Below, one piece after another: positions 46,921 through 60,100 of a stretch of DNA of 64,000 nucleotides. The stretch spans positions 11,974,313 to 12,038,312 of the forward strand of contig OZ024783.1 of assembly GCA_964017065.1 (NCBI GenBank), read 5' to 3'. How positions within the stretch are numbered: the first letter of the stretch is position 1; each line of letters begins with the position of its first letter. The position numbers and the translations under genes are program-made. The notes beneath the pieces are model-generated. The model made no database searches, was not told the DNA's origin, and was given only the letters and a program-made list of their open reading frames with translations. The DNA is from Haliclona indistincta. Taxonomy: Eukaryota > Porifera > Demospongiae > Haplosclerida > Chalinidae.

Positions 46921-47515
46921 AGAGTATAGCATGTAAGAATCTAAAAATCTGATTGGTTAAAAAATCTAAAGTAGACAGTACGCCAACTGATAGAACATGT
47001 GCGCCAACTTTAACATAAATTATTTTGATGTACAATAATGAGATGATAATAATAATAATTGTTAATAATGGCGCTCAAAGCTTTCAGTTGCTTCTAACAA
47101 CAACGAGTCAGGTATGTCGAACTGTAGTTCTTCGTGCTCCTGTCGCTCTCGAATTGTTTCTCTTAAAAAGTCGTCGTCTTCTGGTGAATACTCTGACTCC
47201 TTTACAGAATCGGGCAGAAAGTCGAGGAAGGAAAAAAACTCGGCCATAACTGCATGCTCAGTGCTGCACGCGTCGACTATTGGATTTTGCGTCAAAACTT
47301 ACTGTGGTGATGGTTGCTAGATATACTCTAAATCGGTTAGACACCTCGACCAACGGGACCTACGTGGTAAAGAAACCCTCGTGTCGCCATAGAACCCTCG
47401 TGCTACTCGCTCGGGTTCTATGGCTTCCTCTCGGGTTTCTATACCGCGTAGATCCCTTGGCCTCAGTGTCTAACCTATATTTAGTTGAAATATTCGATAT
47501 GTACAAATGGGATTT
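46921..47515. mobile_element. Insertion in last intron of RPF2 copy 3, with small acidic ORF
   Basis: Absent from copies 1, 2 and 4. Ends GTGTCTAACCTATATTTAG, like the insertion at 52,137-52,558. Contains alternating inverted segments (CCCTCGTGTCGCCATAGAAC / GTTCTATGGCTTCCTCTCGGG). The minus strand has a 77-codon frame at 47,062-47,295 rich in Asp/Glu (EFFSFLDFLPDSVKESEYSP ... DDDFLRETIRER), perhaps the 5' end of a lost element gene; family not recognised. Confidence 0.5.
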
Positions 47516-47741
47516 ACTCTCTTATCACAGCCAACTAAGAAGAACTTGTCATATGATGCTTTTGGTAGCAAACTGGGAAGAGTACACATGCAACATCAGG
47601 ACTTTACCAAACTACAGACTAGGAAACTAAAGGGATTGAAGAGAACAAGAGAAGAGAGTGGAAAGGAAGACACAAAGAAACTGAGAACTGAACAATAATA
47701 AATAATAGTGACAAGCAATACATAATTATTAATTTGAGTAT

Positions 47742-50700
47742 CTAATCTAACTCAGTGAATTGAATGTGAGTAGTGTCGAAGTCATTTGGATTTTCTAGAG
47801 AATACAATAAACGTTTACCAGCAGATGAGCTCCTTTTTTTACAAACATGTTGAACTTTCATAGTTTTTATATAATATGAAGAAGTTGGAATACATGTCAC
47901 TTCCTTGATTGATGGACTGTATGCAGCAGCATCCATTATTTCAACCATAGCTTTAGTAGCATCTTGTGATAAGCCAGGCTTTCGGTACGTAAATTCTAAT
48001 TGTTGAAGTGTACGGTTAGACTGTATAATTGCTTTAAGAGTAAGAAAATTGGCTTCTTCATTTGTAAATTTAACTTCTAGTCGAACCAGTGATGTGTTGT
48101 CACGTAGTGCTGGTGCTAGTGGAATAAGATAAGTACCCGATATACTAAGGTGTTTAATATTTGAATTGTCTTTGAGAAGACTCACAGTGTGACTTCCTAT
48201 GGTACCACTGACAAAATCACTAAGAATAGTCAGTGATTCTAGTGAAGATGGTTTGAAAACAACTGGAAGCAGTATGTTTACATTTTTACAAGAAGCAGTA
48301 ATATTCTTCAAAGCAGGTGTGTTGTACTTGCATAAAATGGCGACATCACTTTTCGAACAGCTAAAATTAGTTAACTCAAGATGCTGAAGCTTATTATGGC
48401 ATAGTTTAAGTAATGGTTCTGCGTGTTCTATGTTAATACCAAGCAATAAGAGTTGCTGTAATTCTCCTTTACTGTCATGTGTACCAGATCCATGACCCTG
48501 TACCAAGAGATCAACCTCTGCTTGACTAGAGACTTGAATGCGCCACCTTCCACCAATGTGACTGATGCAGTGACCAGTAAGATAATAATCAAAGGGCATT
48601 ACTTGTTCAAAAAATGTAAATTGACTATTAACAATCATATATCTTTGTTGATCAAACCAATCTTTCACCAAATTTTGTACAATGTTGTTGCATTCATATA
48701 CACAATGAACCATTCGAATAGGATTAACATCAGACATATCACCTAAAGATTTCAGCAACTTTGGATAAAGGAAGTCATTGCCATGTATGCACAGGCCAGC
48801 CATGAACCTAGACACCATATCTCTATCACCTATCGAGGGAGGTACATCAACACTACTGTTGAGAGATATATGAATAGCTGACATATATTCTTGAAGAGTA
48901 AGATGAAGAAAACAAAATGAATAGTTAGGACCAACTGACACATCAAGACTTTTAGTTTTTTTCATTAAACCAAGATGATCAAATTCGCTTTTACAATTGA
49001 AAATATACTTTTCATCAAGTAAACCATCGTAAGCCATCCTGGCTATAGTAAAGAATTGATCAGCAACAGATTCTCCCGAGGGTAGCTTGAGCTGACGGAG
49101 CTTATTAATATCATCAACACGTTGAAGTGGTCGAGGCATGCAATAATCATCAGTTATCATTCTATTGTGAACTAGATGTCGACGAATGAGGCTGCGAGTA
49201 AGAGCATCAAACAGTTGTGTCATGGTTTTAGGGAAAGGACAGTCAGTGCCATAGTTGTCTTTGAATATCATAGCTATAATGACAGCATTGAGAGGAAGAT
49301 ACATCATTCCCTTGATGATGGGATCACCATTGATATACTGTAAAAATGCTGTACATTGTTCCTTAGACTCACTAAACACACTCTTGGAATACTCAGTAAC
49401 CTGTTCTCCGGTAAAGCCTAATATTTCTAATCGCTTGTCAATGCTATGTCGACACAGCCGTATAAAGTCAGCACTCACTGAAGGACGACTGGTGATGATT
49501 ACTGTAGCCTCTGGAAGCTCTGAACCTTTAACTAGTTGTATATAAACTGAATTCTTCTGCCGCTGCTCACGAGGAAGTTCATCAAAGCCGTCCAGAACAA
49601 GCAATATGCCTTTTCCATTGCCAATACTATCCAAAACATCTTCTATGATAGTGTTTCTAGACCGTGGAAACAAATCGCTTAGTTTCTGTGCTTCTTGAGC
49701 ACTCTTTTCCCTCAGTTGAACCAGCACTACCAGCTTAAATGCCTTCACACTCTCTAACTCCTCCCACTTGTGACATAGTTCCCATGCTAACGTACTCTTC
49801 CCAGCACCTGGTGCTCCCTCTACTAGTACACATCGTACTGGCTTGCTATCGTGCCCTGGTTTTAGTACGTCTTGTAATGCTATCGGAGTTTTCTTTAGCA
49901 TAACCTCTTCTGATAGACCATGAAGGGTCTTTCTAGTAAACTCATCTGCTTCTTGGCGTGTCACTGTCTCACTGCTGATGACAGCTAAGTCAATGTAGTA
50001 CTTGCTGCAGCTAGTAGGTAGTTTTTCTTCATCGGGGAGTGACTGTCGGTATAGAAACTTGAGATCCTGAGCATAGGTCAAAATTGGGTCAGTAGGTCGT
50101 GCTGCAGTGACAGATAAAACCATTTATGAATACCGTTATCTACAATTCTTACTTTTTCTTTTCTTTATTGGAGGCGACGAGAGCTTATCTTCTACAATCA
50201 CTTCATTTCCTGAACAATGATACATCTCTTGCAGCAGCTGTGTTATAGCTAGGCTATACTCACCTGCACTTGTTGGTGGATTTGCGCCAACTTTCTCTGC
50301 CAGTTGTTTAGCTTTAACTAACTGGTCACATCCATTCACAGCATCTACTAACTGCTGCCATGATGCCTGCTCATCATTGTCAATCCAATATGTGATCAAT
50401 TTCTGTAATCTGCTGTTATTAGTGCGACCTTCAAATTGTTCTGTTTGTCCTCCCAGCATAAGTCCAATTGCAAGTGAATCCCACAAATGGACTGGAAATT
50501 TAACTTCATTGAGTTTGAATAATGCTGAATTTGCATCCAATTTAAGTACTGTAGAAAAAAGGTAGCTTATTCAGGGGGTCCCACAAAAATAAGTTTCCGA
50601 CACTAGGCCCAAAAGTGGGTGGGTGGGTCAGAGGTAAATTTTCAAAAAAGGTCACTTTGTGTAAAATTTAGCCATGACATAAATTGCACTTTAAAGTTAT

Positions 50701-53498
50701 TTTGAACTGTTTTAAAGCAGGTTTTTACTAACTATACATGTACCACCTAGCTACTGCTTGTTATGAACAATTTGTAATCAAAATTTATGAAAAAAAAGCA
50801 GAACAGGAGATCAAGAGACTATAACATAGATTGTAGATTCACTCACAGTATACAATCTGCATACAATAATAATAATAATCAACAATGATAAGCAACAGAC
50901 TAGTGTGCAACAGACTAGTGTGTACTACTAGTGTGTTTGAAATTGTCGGTGAACTATGTAACTATGCAAGAAATTGTCGGTGCCGCTTGCTACGCTTGTG
51001 CTCAGCTTGGTGGGTACGTGCTGAGTCCGGTGAGCTCGAATCCACACTCGCAATGCTCAGTGGCGTAGCTACACCCGGGCCTGCCCGGGCAACTTGTGTC
51101 CAGTGCCCGGGCAACTGAGCTGGACCTTGAACACGTGGCAAGCTCTGTATCCACTTTCCTGCTTGTTTTCAGAGCAAAACGCCTGTTTAGGGCAGTTTGT
51201 CTCCCCTCAGCAACTAGTAAAATGTTTGCACACTGAAAATGTCTTTTAAAAACTGCGCGAAAAGCAGTTTAGCATACGCGAGCCCATTGTTTGACGAGCG
51301 ATCACGCCCTCATGAATAATTAATCAGCTACTTATGCCCGGGCAACTCTCCGATCCTGGCTACGCCACTGGCAATGCTTCCGCTTCCTGGATCCGCTACT
51401 GTCAGCGTTCATCATCTGTTCGTCACTCGTGATCGACGATCTTCGTGGAGGGGCGTGTACCATCAATTATAATGAATTTCAATAGACAAATATTTATGAA
51501 TATCATTACATGACGTAATATGATGACGCAGTGGGTGGGTGGGTGGCAATGCCGGCCTGGTGTCATAGATTTTAGCTTCTGGGACCCCCCGAGCTTATTT
51601 AGAATTTTCTGGTACTGAAACAATGGTACTTTCTGCATGAGATCTCATAAAAGATGTCAGGGATTTGGCCTCTTACAAACCAGAGACCCACCCACCCCTC
51701 ATATCTGGTTCTAGTCTCGTGCCAGGCTCTTTCTTTTAAAAAGAGCCTAGGACAGACTGTCTTTGCATCATGCTCAATTCACCCCACTTTTCTTGGGCGA
51801 TTAGATATTCTCGTTACACGTCCGTGACAAGCATGACATCACACAAATGGACAACGCAGAAAATTCACTCGCCAGCGACCAGGGATGTTTGGACAGCACT
51901 CTGTACTGCATAATCGGCAAAGAACAAGCATAGTCGTTCCAGTCACCATAGTCAAATCAATGCTGTTTTGGTGATGTCATACTATTACACACCCTCTAAT
52001 CACGATGTAGCCAAATAAAAATTGTTTTTATGTGCGCGTGCATAGACAGTCTGTACCAAGTACCTTTTAAAGGGACTGGTTATGAGGCTAATCTGGTTCA
52101 TGACACACTTATACTCAGTTTTAGACCATACTTCAATGTAATTCTGCAATTTGATTGGTCAGCCAGAGGTAAACTAAATCAAGTAGACCACCGCCGATTT
52201 CACTTAGTACACCGCTGAGTTTACTTAGACTACCTTTAATTAACCACGTCATTAATAACCACAACAACATGGCGTCGTCGAAAAACTCACGCGAGTTTAT
52301 ACTGCCATCGTTTGAAAACGGGCTGTCGCTTGACTCTGGGAACTTCTCTGGGCTCTCTACCACCTCGAGCGCTTCGTTTGCTTAAGCGCAGGTATGATCT
52401 AAACACCTCAGACGATAGATTCTCGGTGCCTACGAGATTTAGCTCACCTTGGAAACCGAAATAGACGCCCTCGCGCTACGCGCTCGGGACGTCTAAAACA
52501 TCGGTTTCCGCGGTGATCTAAATCCCGTAGACACCTCGAATCCATCGTCTAACCTATATTTAGACAAAAGGTTTCTATGCAGCCCTTAAAAACAACAAAA
52601 TCACCCAATCAACAGTTATCACTAGCTCACAATTCTTCGGTCCTGGATTTTCTTCAACATCTCCAGCCAATATGAGTAGTGAGAGCAGTGGGACTGCCGC
52701 ATTCTCTACAAGTTCTTTGTGAAAAGTGTAAAGGTATGATTACATGTATTTCAGTACTTACCCAGAACAGCTCTAATGTGAGGAAATGGTGTTTTCATAA
52801 TAGGCTCACTAGTGATGGTAGTAGTGTGAAATGGTGAATAGTAGGTAGCAAGAGAACAAGAGGTAGTCACTGGAGAAGACAGGTGAGTGGTTAGTATGAT
52901 TGGAGAATACGTTAACTGCTGGCAAAATTGTTCTGGTAGCTGGCTGAGTCCTAAATAGAAAGTTGTTAACTACTACACAACGTTATTATGTCACTCACTG
53001 TGTATTCCTTTGATTAGTGTGAAAGCTTGCTCAGTATTGTTAGCACTGGTCATTGTAATGATTCTGGTACTTGTATTCTCACTAAAGAGTCTCTTATTGT
53101 ACAGTTCAACAGTTAACAGATCAGGTTGAGCCACATCATGGTCAAAGGGAACATCTAACACGATACACTGTTTGTCAGTAGATGAAGATGGTAGCACTAG
53201 TGACACTCCTGTTGTTACAATATTGAACCCAACAGTAGTCCTGATATCTAATGGCGTTAAGAACAAACATGTCAGCGGCTCGAGCAGCTAGTACACACGC
53301 GCACTTACTGTTTCTCTGCTGAAGCTGGTTGTAATCCAAGTCTCCTGCCAAAATTAGTAGAACTATCGCTGCTACTACCGCCACCTCAAGTTTATTGGTC
53401 ACACGTGATGACAGTTTAGCTCGTTTTCTAGAAATCTGACGAACAGAGCGGTTGAATGACCCTATCCTGGCTCTCCACAGACAGATATCTACTCCCAT
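47742..53498 (-). CDS. NLR3: leader-2A-Death-NACHT-LRR protein, six exons
   Basis: Exons 53,498-53,309; 53,247-52,999; 52,950-52,762; 52,705-52,631; 50,548-50,153; 50,101-47,742. Same lengths and phases as NLR1, fully open, 1,152 aa. An upstream in-frame ATG (53,543, MNPAHRQKTTINEFT) could add 15 residues; the ATG shared by all copies was chosen. P-loop GAPGAGKST, Walker B LLVLDGFDELP and ITSRPS are intact. Two departures: LPTSCSKYYI replaces the LYTEIECSKYYI of copies 1 and 4, and a short patch KLRQLKLPSGESVADQFF (about 49,057-49,110) has no counterpart in the other three copies, which read KLGQFMV.PQ.TMADQFF. Intron 4 is 2.1 kb because of nested transposons. It faces RPF2 copy 4 head-to-head. 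Confidence 0.88.
50572..51591. mobile_element. 1.0-kb hAT-like non-autonomous element in NLR3 intron 4
   Basis: TIRs CAGGGGGTCCCA and TGGGACCCCCCG (one mismatch), flanked by AGCTTATT at 50,564-50,571 and 51,592-51,599. Sister units have a single AGCTTATT. An 8-bp duplication and CAGGGG ends fit the hAT superfamily. Subterminal GTGGGTGGGTGGGT occurs at both ends. No transposase. Confidence 0.82.
51058..51370. mobile_element. 313-bp hAT-like MITE nested inside the 1.0-kb element
   Basis: CAGTGGCGTAGCTA at the left and TGGCTACGCCACTG at the right, with perfect 8-bp duplications GCAATGCT (51,050-51,057 and 51,371-51,378). The CAGTGGCGTAGC end is a widespread hAT-type terminus in animals. The interior repeats GCCCGGGCAAC. 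Confidence 0.88.
52137..52558. mobile_element. 422-bp insertion in NLR3 intron 4 with TTTAGAC duplication
   Basis: Unit 4 reads CAGTTTTAGACAAAAGG; unit 3 has TTTAGAC on both sides of the extra sequence (52,130-52,136 and 52,559-52,565). The right end CGTCTAACCTATA resembles the element at 46,921. Contains a GC-rich near-palindrome CGCCCTCGCGCTACGCGCTC and GAAACCG... inverted segments. Superfamily unclear. Confidence 0.6.
52638..52661 (-). other. 2A core in NLR3 exon 4
   Basis: DVEENPGP core, in frame; predicted break after Gly231 of 1,152. Exon 4 is unchanged from NLR1 in protein sequence. Confidence 0.93.
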
Positions 53499-53580
53499 AG
53501 TGAATTCGTTGATGGTAGTTTTCTGCCGATGGGCGGGGTTCATTTGTCACGATCACGTGTTCCACGCATGCACAATGCAA
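53499..53580. promoter_or_regulatory. Bidirectional spacer NLR3 / RPF2 copy 4
   Basis: Contains GATCACGTG (CACGTG at 53,554-53,559) and the TTCGTTGATGG sequence that serves as insertion site for the element in unit 4. Confidence 0.5.
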
Positions 53581-56500
53581 ATGCAGTGCACAGCGAGTTG
53601 TGTAAGTTGTATCTTATTCTAACATTACATCAGTTCACTGCTTCTTTCCAGTAAAGGTTAAACGAGCCTAGACAAAGGATGCCTAAAATCCACGAGAACC
53701 CCAAGTCCTCTATGTTTATTCGCGGAGGTAACACTAGTAAAAGTATACGTACTTGAGTGATGGTTACCTGAGTGGGCGGCTGTCCAGGCAAGCCTCGATC
53801 TGCGACAATACAATACTCATCTCCTCAAAAGTTAACCAAGCAACACCTCTTAATGGTTCTAGTGATGAAGGACTTGGTTAGTTGCCTACAACTCTAGCCT
53901 GGCAAAGTACGATGATTAATATTTCTAATTGTTGCAGTATTTGTTGAAGAATCCTGAAGCAATTATGTACAAGAGGTTAGCCGATTTTACAATATGTAAA
54001 CGATTTTGGGTATTAACAAACTTAAAATTAACACTTCAGCACATAATTAATTTTGCACTTACACAAGAAGAATCCCATTGAAAATCCATATTTTACACAG
54101 ATGACCCATTTTGTGAATTGCTAATTTTACAAAATGATTTGTGAGCAACAGTTTGATTCAATGCAACTGACAGAAATAAGTAGTTGTATTATCATTGCAC
54201 TATTCAAAGTTGTACACTCCTTGGAATGATAAGCTCCTTGTCTTACTCTTTATTCATCCAATCTCTCTGTTCAGGAGTTCTTTAGTCAGAAGTCAGACTC
54301 ATCATTATTTGTAATGGGCTCTCATAGCAAGAAGAGACCACACAACCTTGTCATAGGTACTATCATTCCAATGACATAGACTCATAGTCATGTTAGTTGC
54401 TATAGGTCGACTATATGATGGTCATATATTAGACATGATTGAACTAGGAGTGGAGCAATATGCTGGACTGACTACATTCAAGGTATTCACTTGCTCTTAT
54501 CATGCAATATGTCACTACTCCTGTTCTAGACTGCAAAGTGTGTTGTTGGATCAAAGCCGTGTCTGGTGTTTTCAGGTGACTTGTTTGAAACTGATAGTGA
54601 ATATGCCAGACTAAAGAATCTCTTTATTGGTGAGTGTAGTGATGATATACTGTGTTGTATTGTTCATGTGCATTGATCTGCTTACCACATGTCCGCACTT
54701 GTCGCCATTAGATCGACTTGCTGGTGTTGATCGCGTCATGTGACGTAAGCAACAGCTTCCTAAACAGCCAGAAAACTGGTCTTACCACGTACCATCGCTA
54801 GTCTATGTGTTTCGCGCCCTTTCTTCGCCCGAGTGTGGACCAGGGCTTTCTTCTTTAGCACAGTACTAGCCACACGTCATGTGTTTGAGACCATTCAATC
54901 AAGTTTCAACGCACCTCCATAGGTGCATTGGAGCGAATGCACATTGATTCATAGATTCAGTTTTACTTGTAGTGCAGTATTAAATTAAACAGGATTAAAC
55001 TGGTTTCGAATGTGCAGTGAACCGCATTAGAGCCCTAGTGTGGACGAGCCTAATAACTGTATGAAGGAACCACTTTGGTCTGTACAAGACATGAAAAATA
55101 CCAACTAGCATGTGGTAATAAGAGTAGACAACTGAACTAAACTATTGTCTAGTCATTCTTCTGCTGATAAGGATAGCATGTACTATTTACAGTGAGCACA
55201 GATACAGTTTTCTTGTTTGCTAATTTGAAGCTGAATGTACTAGCCTGTATTCTAACCTTTAGATTTTTTCCGATGTGAGGATGTCACAAGACTCAATCTC
55301 ACTGGACTAGATCATGTGATAACTGTAACTGCAGTGGAAGGAAAAAATGTACTTCAGAAACTACCAGTGAGTCTCATCTCTGAATTTGTTACCCAACTAT
55401 TCATTTTTTTACTCTTGTCTTTGATTCTATTCTAGTATACAGTTAAAGAAGTCTGGTTCAAGTACTCCTCTAGTAGAGCTACAGGAGATGGGTCCCTCCA
55501 TGGATCTTGTGCTGAGGCGTGTTAGTCTGGCTGCTCCAGACCTGTATCGTCTCTCCTGCAAGGCACCCAAGCAGTTGAAGGTGAGAGAGCACTATCACAT
55601 AACCACATAACTATTGAGTAAGTACTATTATGAGATTACCATACAATTTTGGCAGCTAAAGACTTAACCCTTTAACTACTAAATTATCTTGCTGGAATTT
55701 TAACCTCGTAAATGCTGACCAATTCTCTCGCGAATAACTCATGTGTCCTTTGCGCTACTGGTCTCAAATTTGCGTCCTTTTTCGCCAGTGAGTAGCTGCA
55801 ATTGCTCACACTCAAGTCGATCAATAAGCTCCTCCCACTTCGGAAGTCAAGCCAATAAAGTGCAGCGACCTCGTCAAATTTGCTCAAAGTCAGTACTTTG
55901 GGGCTGGCTACTGAAAAGTACATACAAATAGCAGTGGTTTAGGTGAGTGGAAAATGTAGCCCAGATCGTGGAGAATGTGTTTTCTGAGCGTCCTGAAGCC
56001 GTAAAATGTTCAAATTTTCTAGGTTACCATTTTGTTTTTCATCAAATGTTGTGGAATTTGCACTGAAGCCATAGAAATGCCAGGCGCCAATACGTTTAGC
56101 AGAGGACCGGCCCAAAAACCACTGGATTTTGTACGGTTAATTGTATTCTTCAATTTAGCGAATATTTTAGCACTTTTTGATAAAGTGTTTGAAGTATGTA
56201 TGACGCCAAATCGCGTCATTAGGGCATAAAGGGTTAAAGCAAAACTAAGATATCACAAGAAATGTTTGAAGTCAGTCAGGTTCACATGACTATAGAACTT
56301 GATCGTAGCAGGTTGTTTGGAGCTAACTAACAATATCATACAATACGTAGAAATGAATCTTTACAATAATTATTGTAACTGTATAGAGCTGGCATCTGTC
56401 ACTTTGCAGGCAGAACAATTCAATCTAAGAAAATTTGGTGTTCAATATTATTACGCTTGCTCAAATCATGAAATTGTCTTGCTAAAGTTATGTGAAATTA

Positions 56501-57078
56501 TTTGCTGACAAAATACCACCCTATAGTATTAGTATCGGTTACGATGATGTTTATAGTAAGCAAAAATGTACAGTAATGACAATAGACATTTTTCAAACCA
56601 CCGTGTTGATCAACAGGACCAACAAGGTTTGTGTGTTGTGTTTCTCAGTGATAAAGCTGCATAATTCATAGACATAGATCCCACTGGCCCTGTTGTTCGT
56701 CCCGCTGAAGAGCACCAAAATTTTTGCGTGCCCAACTACTGACCTTCCCACTAAAATGGCAGCCATAATTCCATATAATTATTATATCCCACTTTGTGGA
56801 AATGGTCTATACTGACTTCCAGCTGGGCTGCTACTAACCAGGTTTTAGTGGTACCATGTTACTTCACGTTAATTCATTTTTTATTTGATATTTTTCTCTT
56901 ATCACAGCCAACTAAGAAGAAGAACTTGTCGTATGATGCTTTTGGTAGCAAACTGGGAAGAGTACACATGCAACATCAGGACTTTACCAAACTACAGACT
57001 AGGAAACTAAAGGGATTGAAGAGAACAAGAGATGAGAGTGGAAAGGAAGACACAAAGAAACTGAGAACTGAACAATAA
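53581..57078 (+). pseudogene. RPF2: RPF2 copy 4 (degenerate)
   Basis: Same exon 1, 2 and 4 lesions as copies 2 and 3. In addition exon 8 has one extra A (GGAAAAAATGTAC at about 55,342), a frameshift private to this copy. Exons 5, 6, 7, 9 and 10 are well kept; the last exon has GAT for GAA (TRDES). Intron 9 carries a TTAA-inserted MITE. Confidence 0.83.
55668..56233. mobile_element. 566-bp piggyBac-like MITE in RPF2 copy 4 intron 9
   Basis: GAC-TTAA|CCCTTTAACTACTA...GGGCATAAAGGG|TTAA-AGC, while copy 3 reads GACTTAAAGCAAAACTAAG at 46,279: a perfect empty/filled pair with TTAA duplication. Distant sequence kin of the pair at 40,775-41,972 (ends CCCTTTAA, internal GACGCC.AA...GCGTCATTAGGG). Confidence 0.88.
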
Positions 57079-57116
57079 TAAATAATAGTGACAAGCAATA
57101 CATAATTATTAATTAC

Positions 57117-60100
57117 CTAATCTAACTCAGTGAATTGAATGTGAGTAGTGTTGAAGCCATCTGGATTTTCAAGAAAATACAACAAATGTTCACCAGCAGA
57201 TGAGCTCCTTTTTTTACAATGTTGACGTTTTTTCTTAGTTCCCATGAAAAGACTTAGACAGCATGTCACCTCCTTGATTGATGGACTGTATGCAGCAGCA
57301 TCCATTATTTCAACCATTGCTTTAATAGCATCTTGTGATAAGCCAGGCTTTGGGTATGTAAATTCTAATTGTTGAAGTGTATGGTTAGACTGTATAATTG
57401 CTTTAAGAGTAAGAAGATTGGCTTCTTCATTCGAAAATTTAACTTTCAGTAGAACCAGTGATGTGTTGTCACGTAGTGCTGGTGCTAGTCGAATAAGAGA
57501 AGTATCCGGTATTATAAGATGTTTAATATTTGAATTGTCTTTGAGAAGACTCACAGTGTCACTTCCTATGGTACCACTGACAGAATGACCAACAATAGTC
57601 AGTGATTCTAGTGAAGATGGTTTGAAAACAACTGGAAGTAGTATGTATGCATTTTTACAAAAATGACCAATTGTCAAAGCAGGTGTGTTGTACTTGGATA
57701 AAATGGCTGCACCACTTTTCGAACAGCTAACATTAACTAACTCAAGAAGCTGAAGCTTATTATGGCATAGTTTAAGTAATGGTTCTGTGTGTTCTATGTT
57801 AATACCATACAATAAGAGTCGCTGTAATTCTCCTTTACTGTCATGTGTACCAGATCCATGACCCTGTACCAAGAGATCAACCTCTGCTTGACTAGAGACA
57901 CGAATGTGCCACCTTCCACCAATGTGACTGATGCAGTGACCAGTAAGGTAATAATCAAAGGGCATTACTTGTCCATCTAATGTCAATTGACTATCAACAG
58001 TTTGTTGATCAAACCAATCTTTCACCAAATTTTGTACAATCTTGTTGCATTCATATACACAACGAACTATTCGAATAGCATTAACTACAGGTATAACACC
58101 GAAAGATTCCATCACCTTTGGATAAAGGAAGTCATTGCCATGTATGCACAGGCCAGCCATGAACCTAGACACCATATCTCTATCACCTATCGAGGGAGGT
58201 ACATGAACACTACTGTTGAGAGATATATGAATAGCTGACATATATTCTTGAAGAGTAAGATGAAGAAAACAAAATGAATAGTTAGGACCATCTGACCCAA
58301 TACGTTTAGTTTTTTTCATTAAACCAAGATGATCAAATTCACTTTCACGATTGAAAATATACTTTTCATTGAGTAAACCATCATAAGCCATCCTGGCTAT
58401 AGTAAAGAATTGATCAGCCATAGTTCTCTGCGGACACACCATAAACTGACCAAGCTTATTAATATCATCAACACGTTGAAGTGGTGGAGGGTAATAATCA
58501 TCATCAACAGCTATCTTGTTATTGTGAACTAGATGTCGACGAATGAGGCTACGAGTGAGAGCATCAAACAGTTGTGTCATGGTTTTAGGGTAAGGACAGT
58601 CAGTGCCATAGTTGTCTTTGAATATCATAGCTATAATGAAAGCATTGAGAGGAAGATACATCATTCCCTTGATGATGGTATCACCATCGATCCACTCTAA
58701 AAATGCTTTACATTTCTTAGACTCACTAAACACACTCTTGGAATACTCAGTAACCTGTTCTCCGGTAAAGCCTAATATTTCTAATCGCTTGTCAATGCTA
58801 TGTCGACACAGCCGTATAAAGTCAGCACTCACTGAAGGACGACTGGTGACGATTACTGTAGCCTCAGAAAGCTCCGAACCCTTAACTAGTTCTATATAAA
58901 CTGAATTCTTCTGCCGCTGCTCACGAGGAAGTTCATCAAAACCGTCCAGAACAAGCAGTAAGCCTTTTCCCTTGCCAATACTATCCAAAACATCTTCTAT
59001 GGTAGTGTTTTTAGGCGTCGGAAACAAATCGCTTATTTTCTGTGCTTCTTGAGCACTCTTTTCCCTCATTTGAACCAGCACTACCAACTTAAATGCCTTC
59101 ACACTCTCTAACTCCTCCCACTTGTGACATAGTTCCCATGCTAACGTACTCTTCCCAGCACCTGGTGCTCCCTCTATTAGTACACATCGTACTGGCTTGC
59201 TATCGTGTCCTGGTTTTAGTACGTCTTGTAATGCTATAGGAGTCTTCTTTCGCATAACCTCTTCTGTTAGACCATGAAGGGTCTTTCTAGTAAAATCATC
59301 TGCTTCTTGGCGTGTCACTTTCTCACTGCTGATGACAGCTAAGTTAATGTAGTACTTGCTGCATTCAATCTCAGTATATAGTTTTTCTTCATCAGGAAGT
59401 GACTGTCGTCGGTATACATCCTTGAGCTCCTGGGCATAGGTCAAAATTGGGTCAGTAGGTCGAGCTGCAGTGACATATAAAACCTTTTATGAATACTGTT
59501 ATCTACAATTCTTACTTTTTCTTTTCTTTATTGGAGGCGATGAGAGCTTATCTTCTACTATCACTTCATTTTCTAAACAAAGACACATCTCTTGCAGCAG
59601 CTGTGTTATAGCTAGGCTATACTCACCTGCACTTGTTGGTGGATTTGCGCCAATTTTCTCTGCCAGTTGTTTAGCTTTAACTAACTGGTCACATCCATTC
59701 ACAGCATCTACTAACTGCTGCCATGATGCCTGCTCATCATTGTCAATCCAATATGTGATCAATTTCTGTAATTTGCTGTTATTAGTACGACCTTCAAATT
59801 GTTCTGTTTGTCCACCCAGCATAAGTCCAATTGCAAGTGAATCCCACAAATGGACTGGAAAGTCAACTTCGATGAGTTTGAATAATGCTGAATTTGCATC
59901 CAATTTAAGTACTGTAGAAAAAACAGGTAGCTTATTAAGAATATTCTGGTCAACACTGAAACAATGGTACTTTCTGCATGAGATCTCATAAAACTGGTCA
60001 GGGATTTGGCCTCTTACAAACCAGAGACCCAACCACCCCTCATATCTGGTTCTAGCCTCGTACCAGGCTCTTTCTTTTAAAAGAGCCTGGCACAGACTGT

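Larger units (their letters stand above)
43486..47698 (+). pseudogene. RPF2: RPF2 copy 3 (degenerate, exon 6 split by an element)
   Basis: Shares the copy 2 defects in exons 1, 2 and 4. Its exon-2 insert uses a different left border (GGAG|GTAAAGTATACG), still in frame with VMKDL. Exon 6 is interrupted: its first part at 44,333-44,359 is followed by an inserted element and then by a complete exon 6 at 44,951-45,028. Exons 7-9 are clean. The last exon (47,531-47,698) lacks one Lys codon but keeps the normal stop. A 600-bp insertion enlarges the last intron. Confidence 0.82.

Noticed and set aside
59470..59991. 173-codon plus-strand frame opposite the Death exon of NLR4
   Set aside because: Antisense shadow of exon 5, whose minus-strand frame carries the Death domain and correct splice phases; the other copies have only shorter plus-strand frames here.
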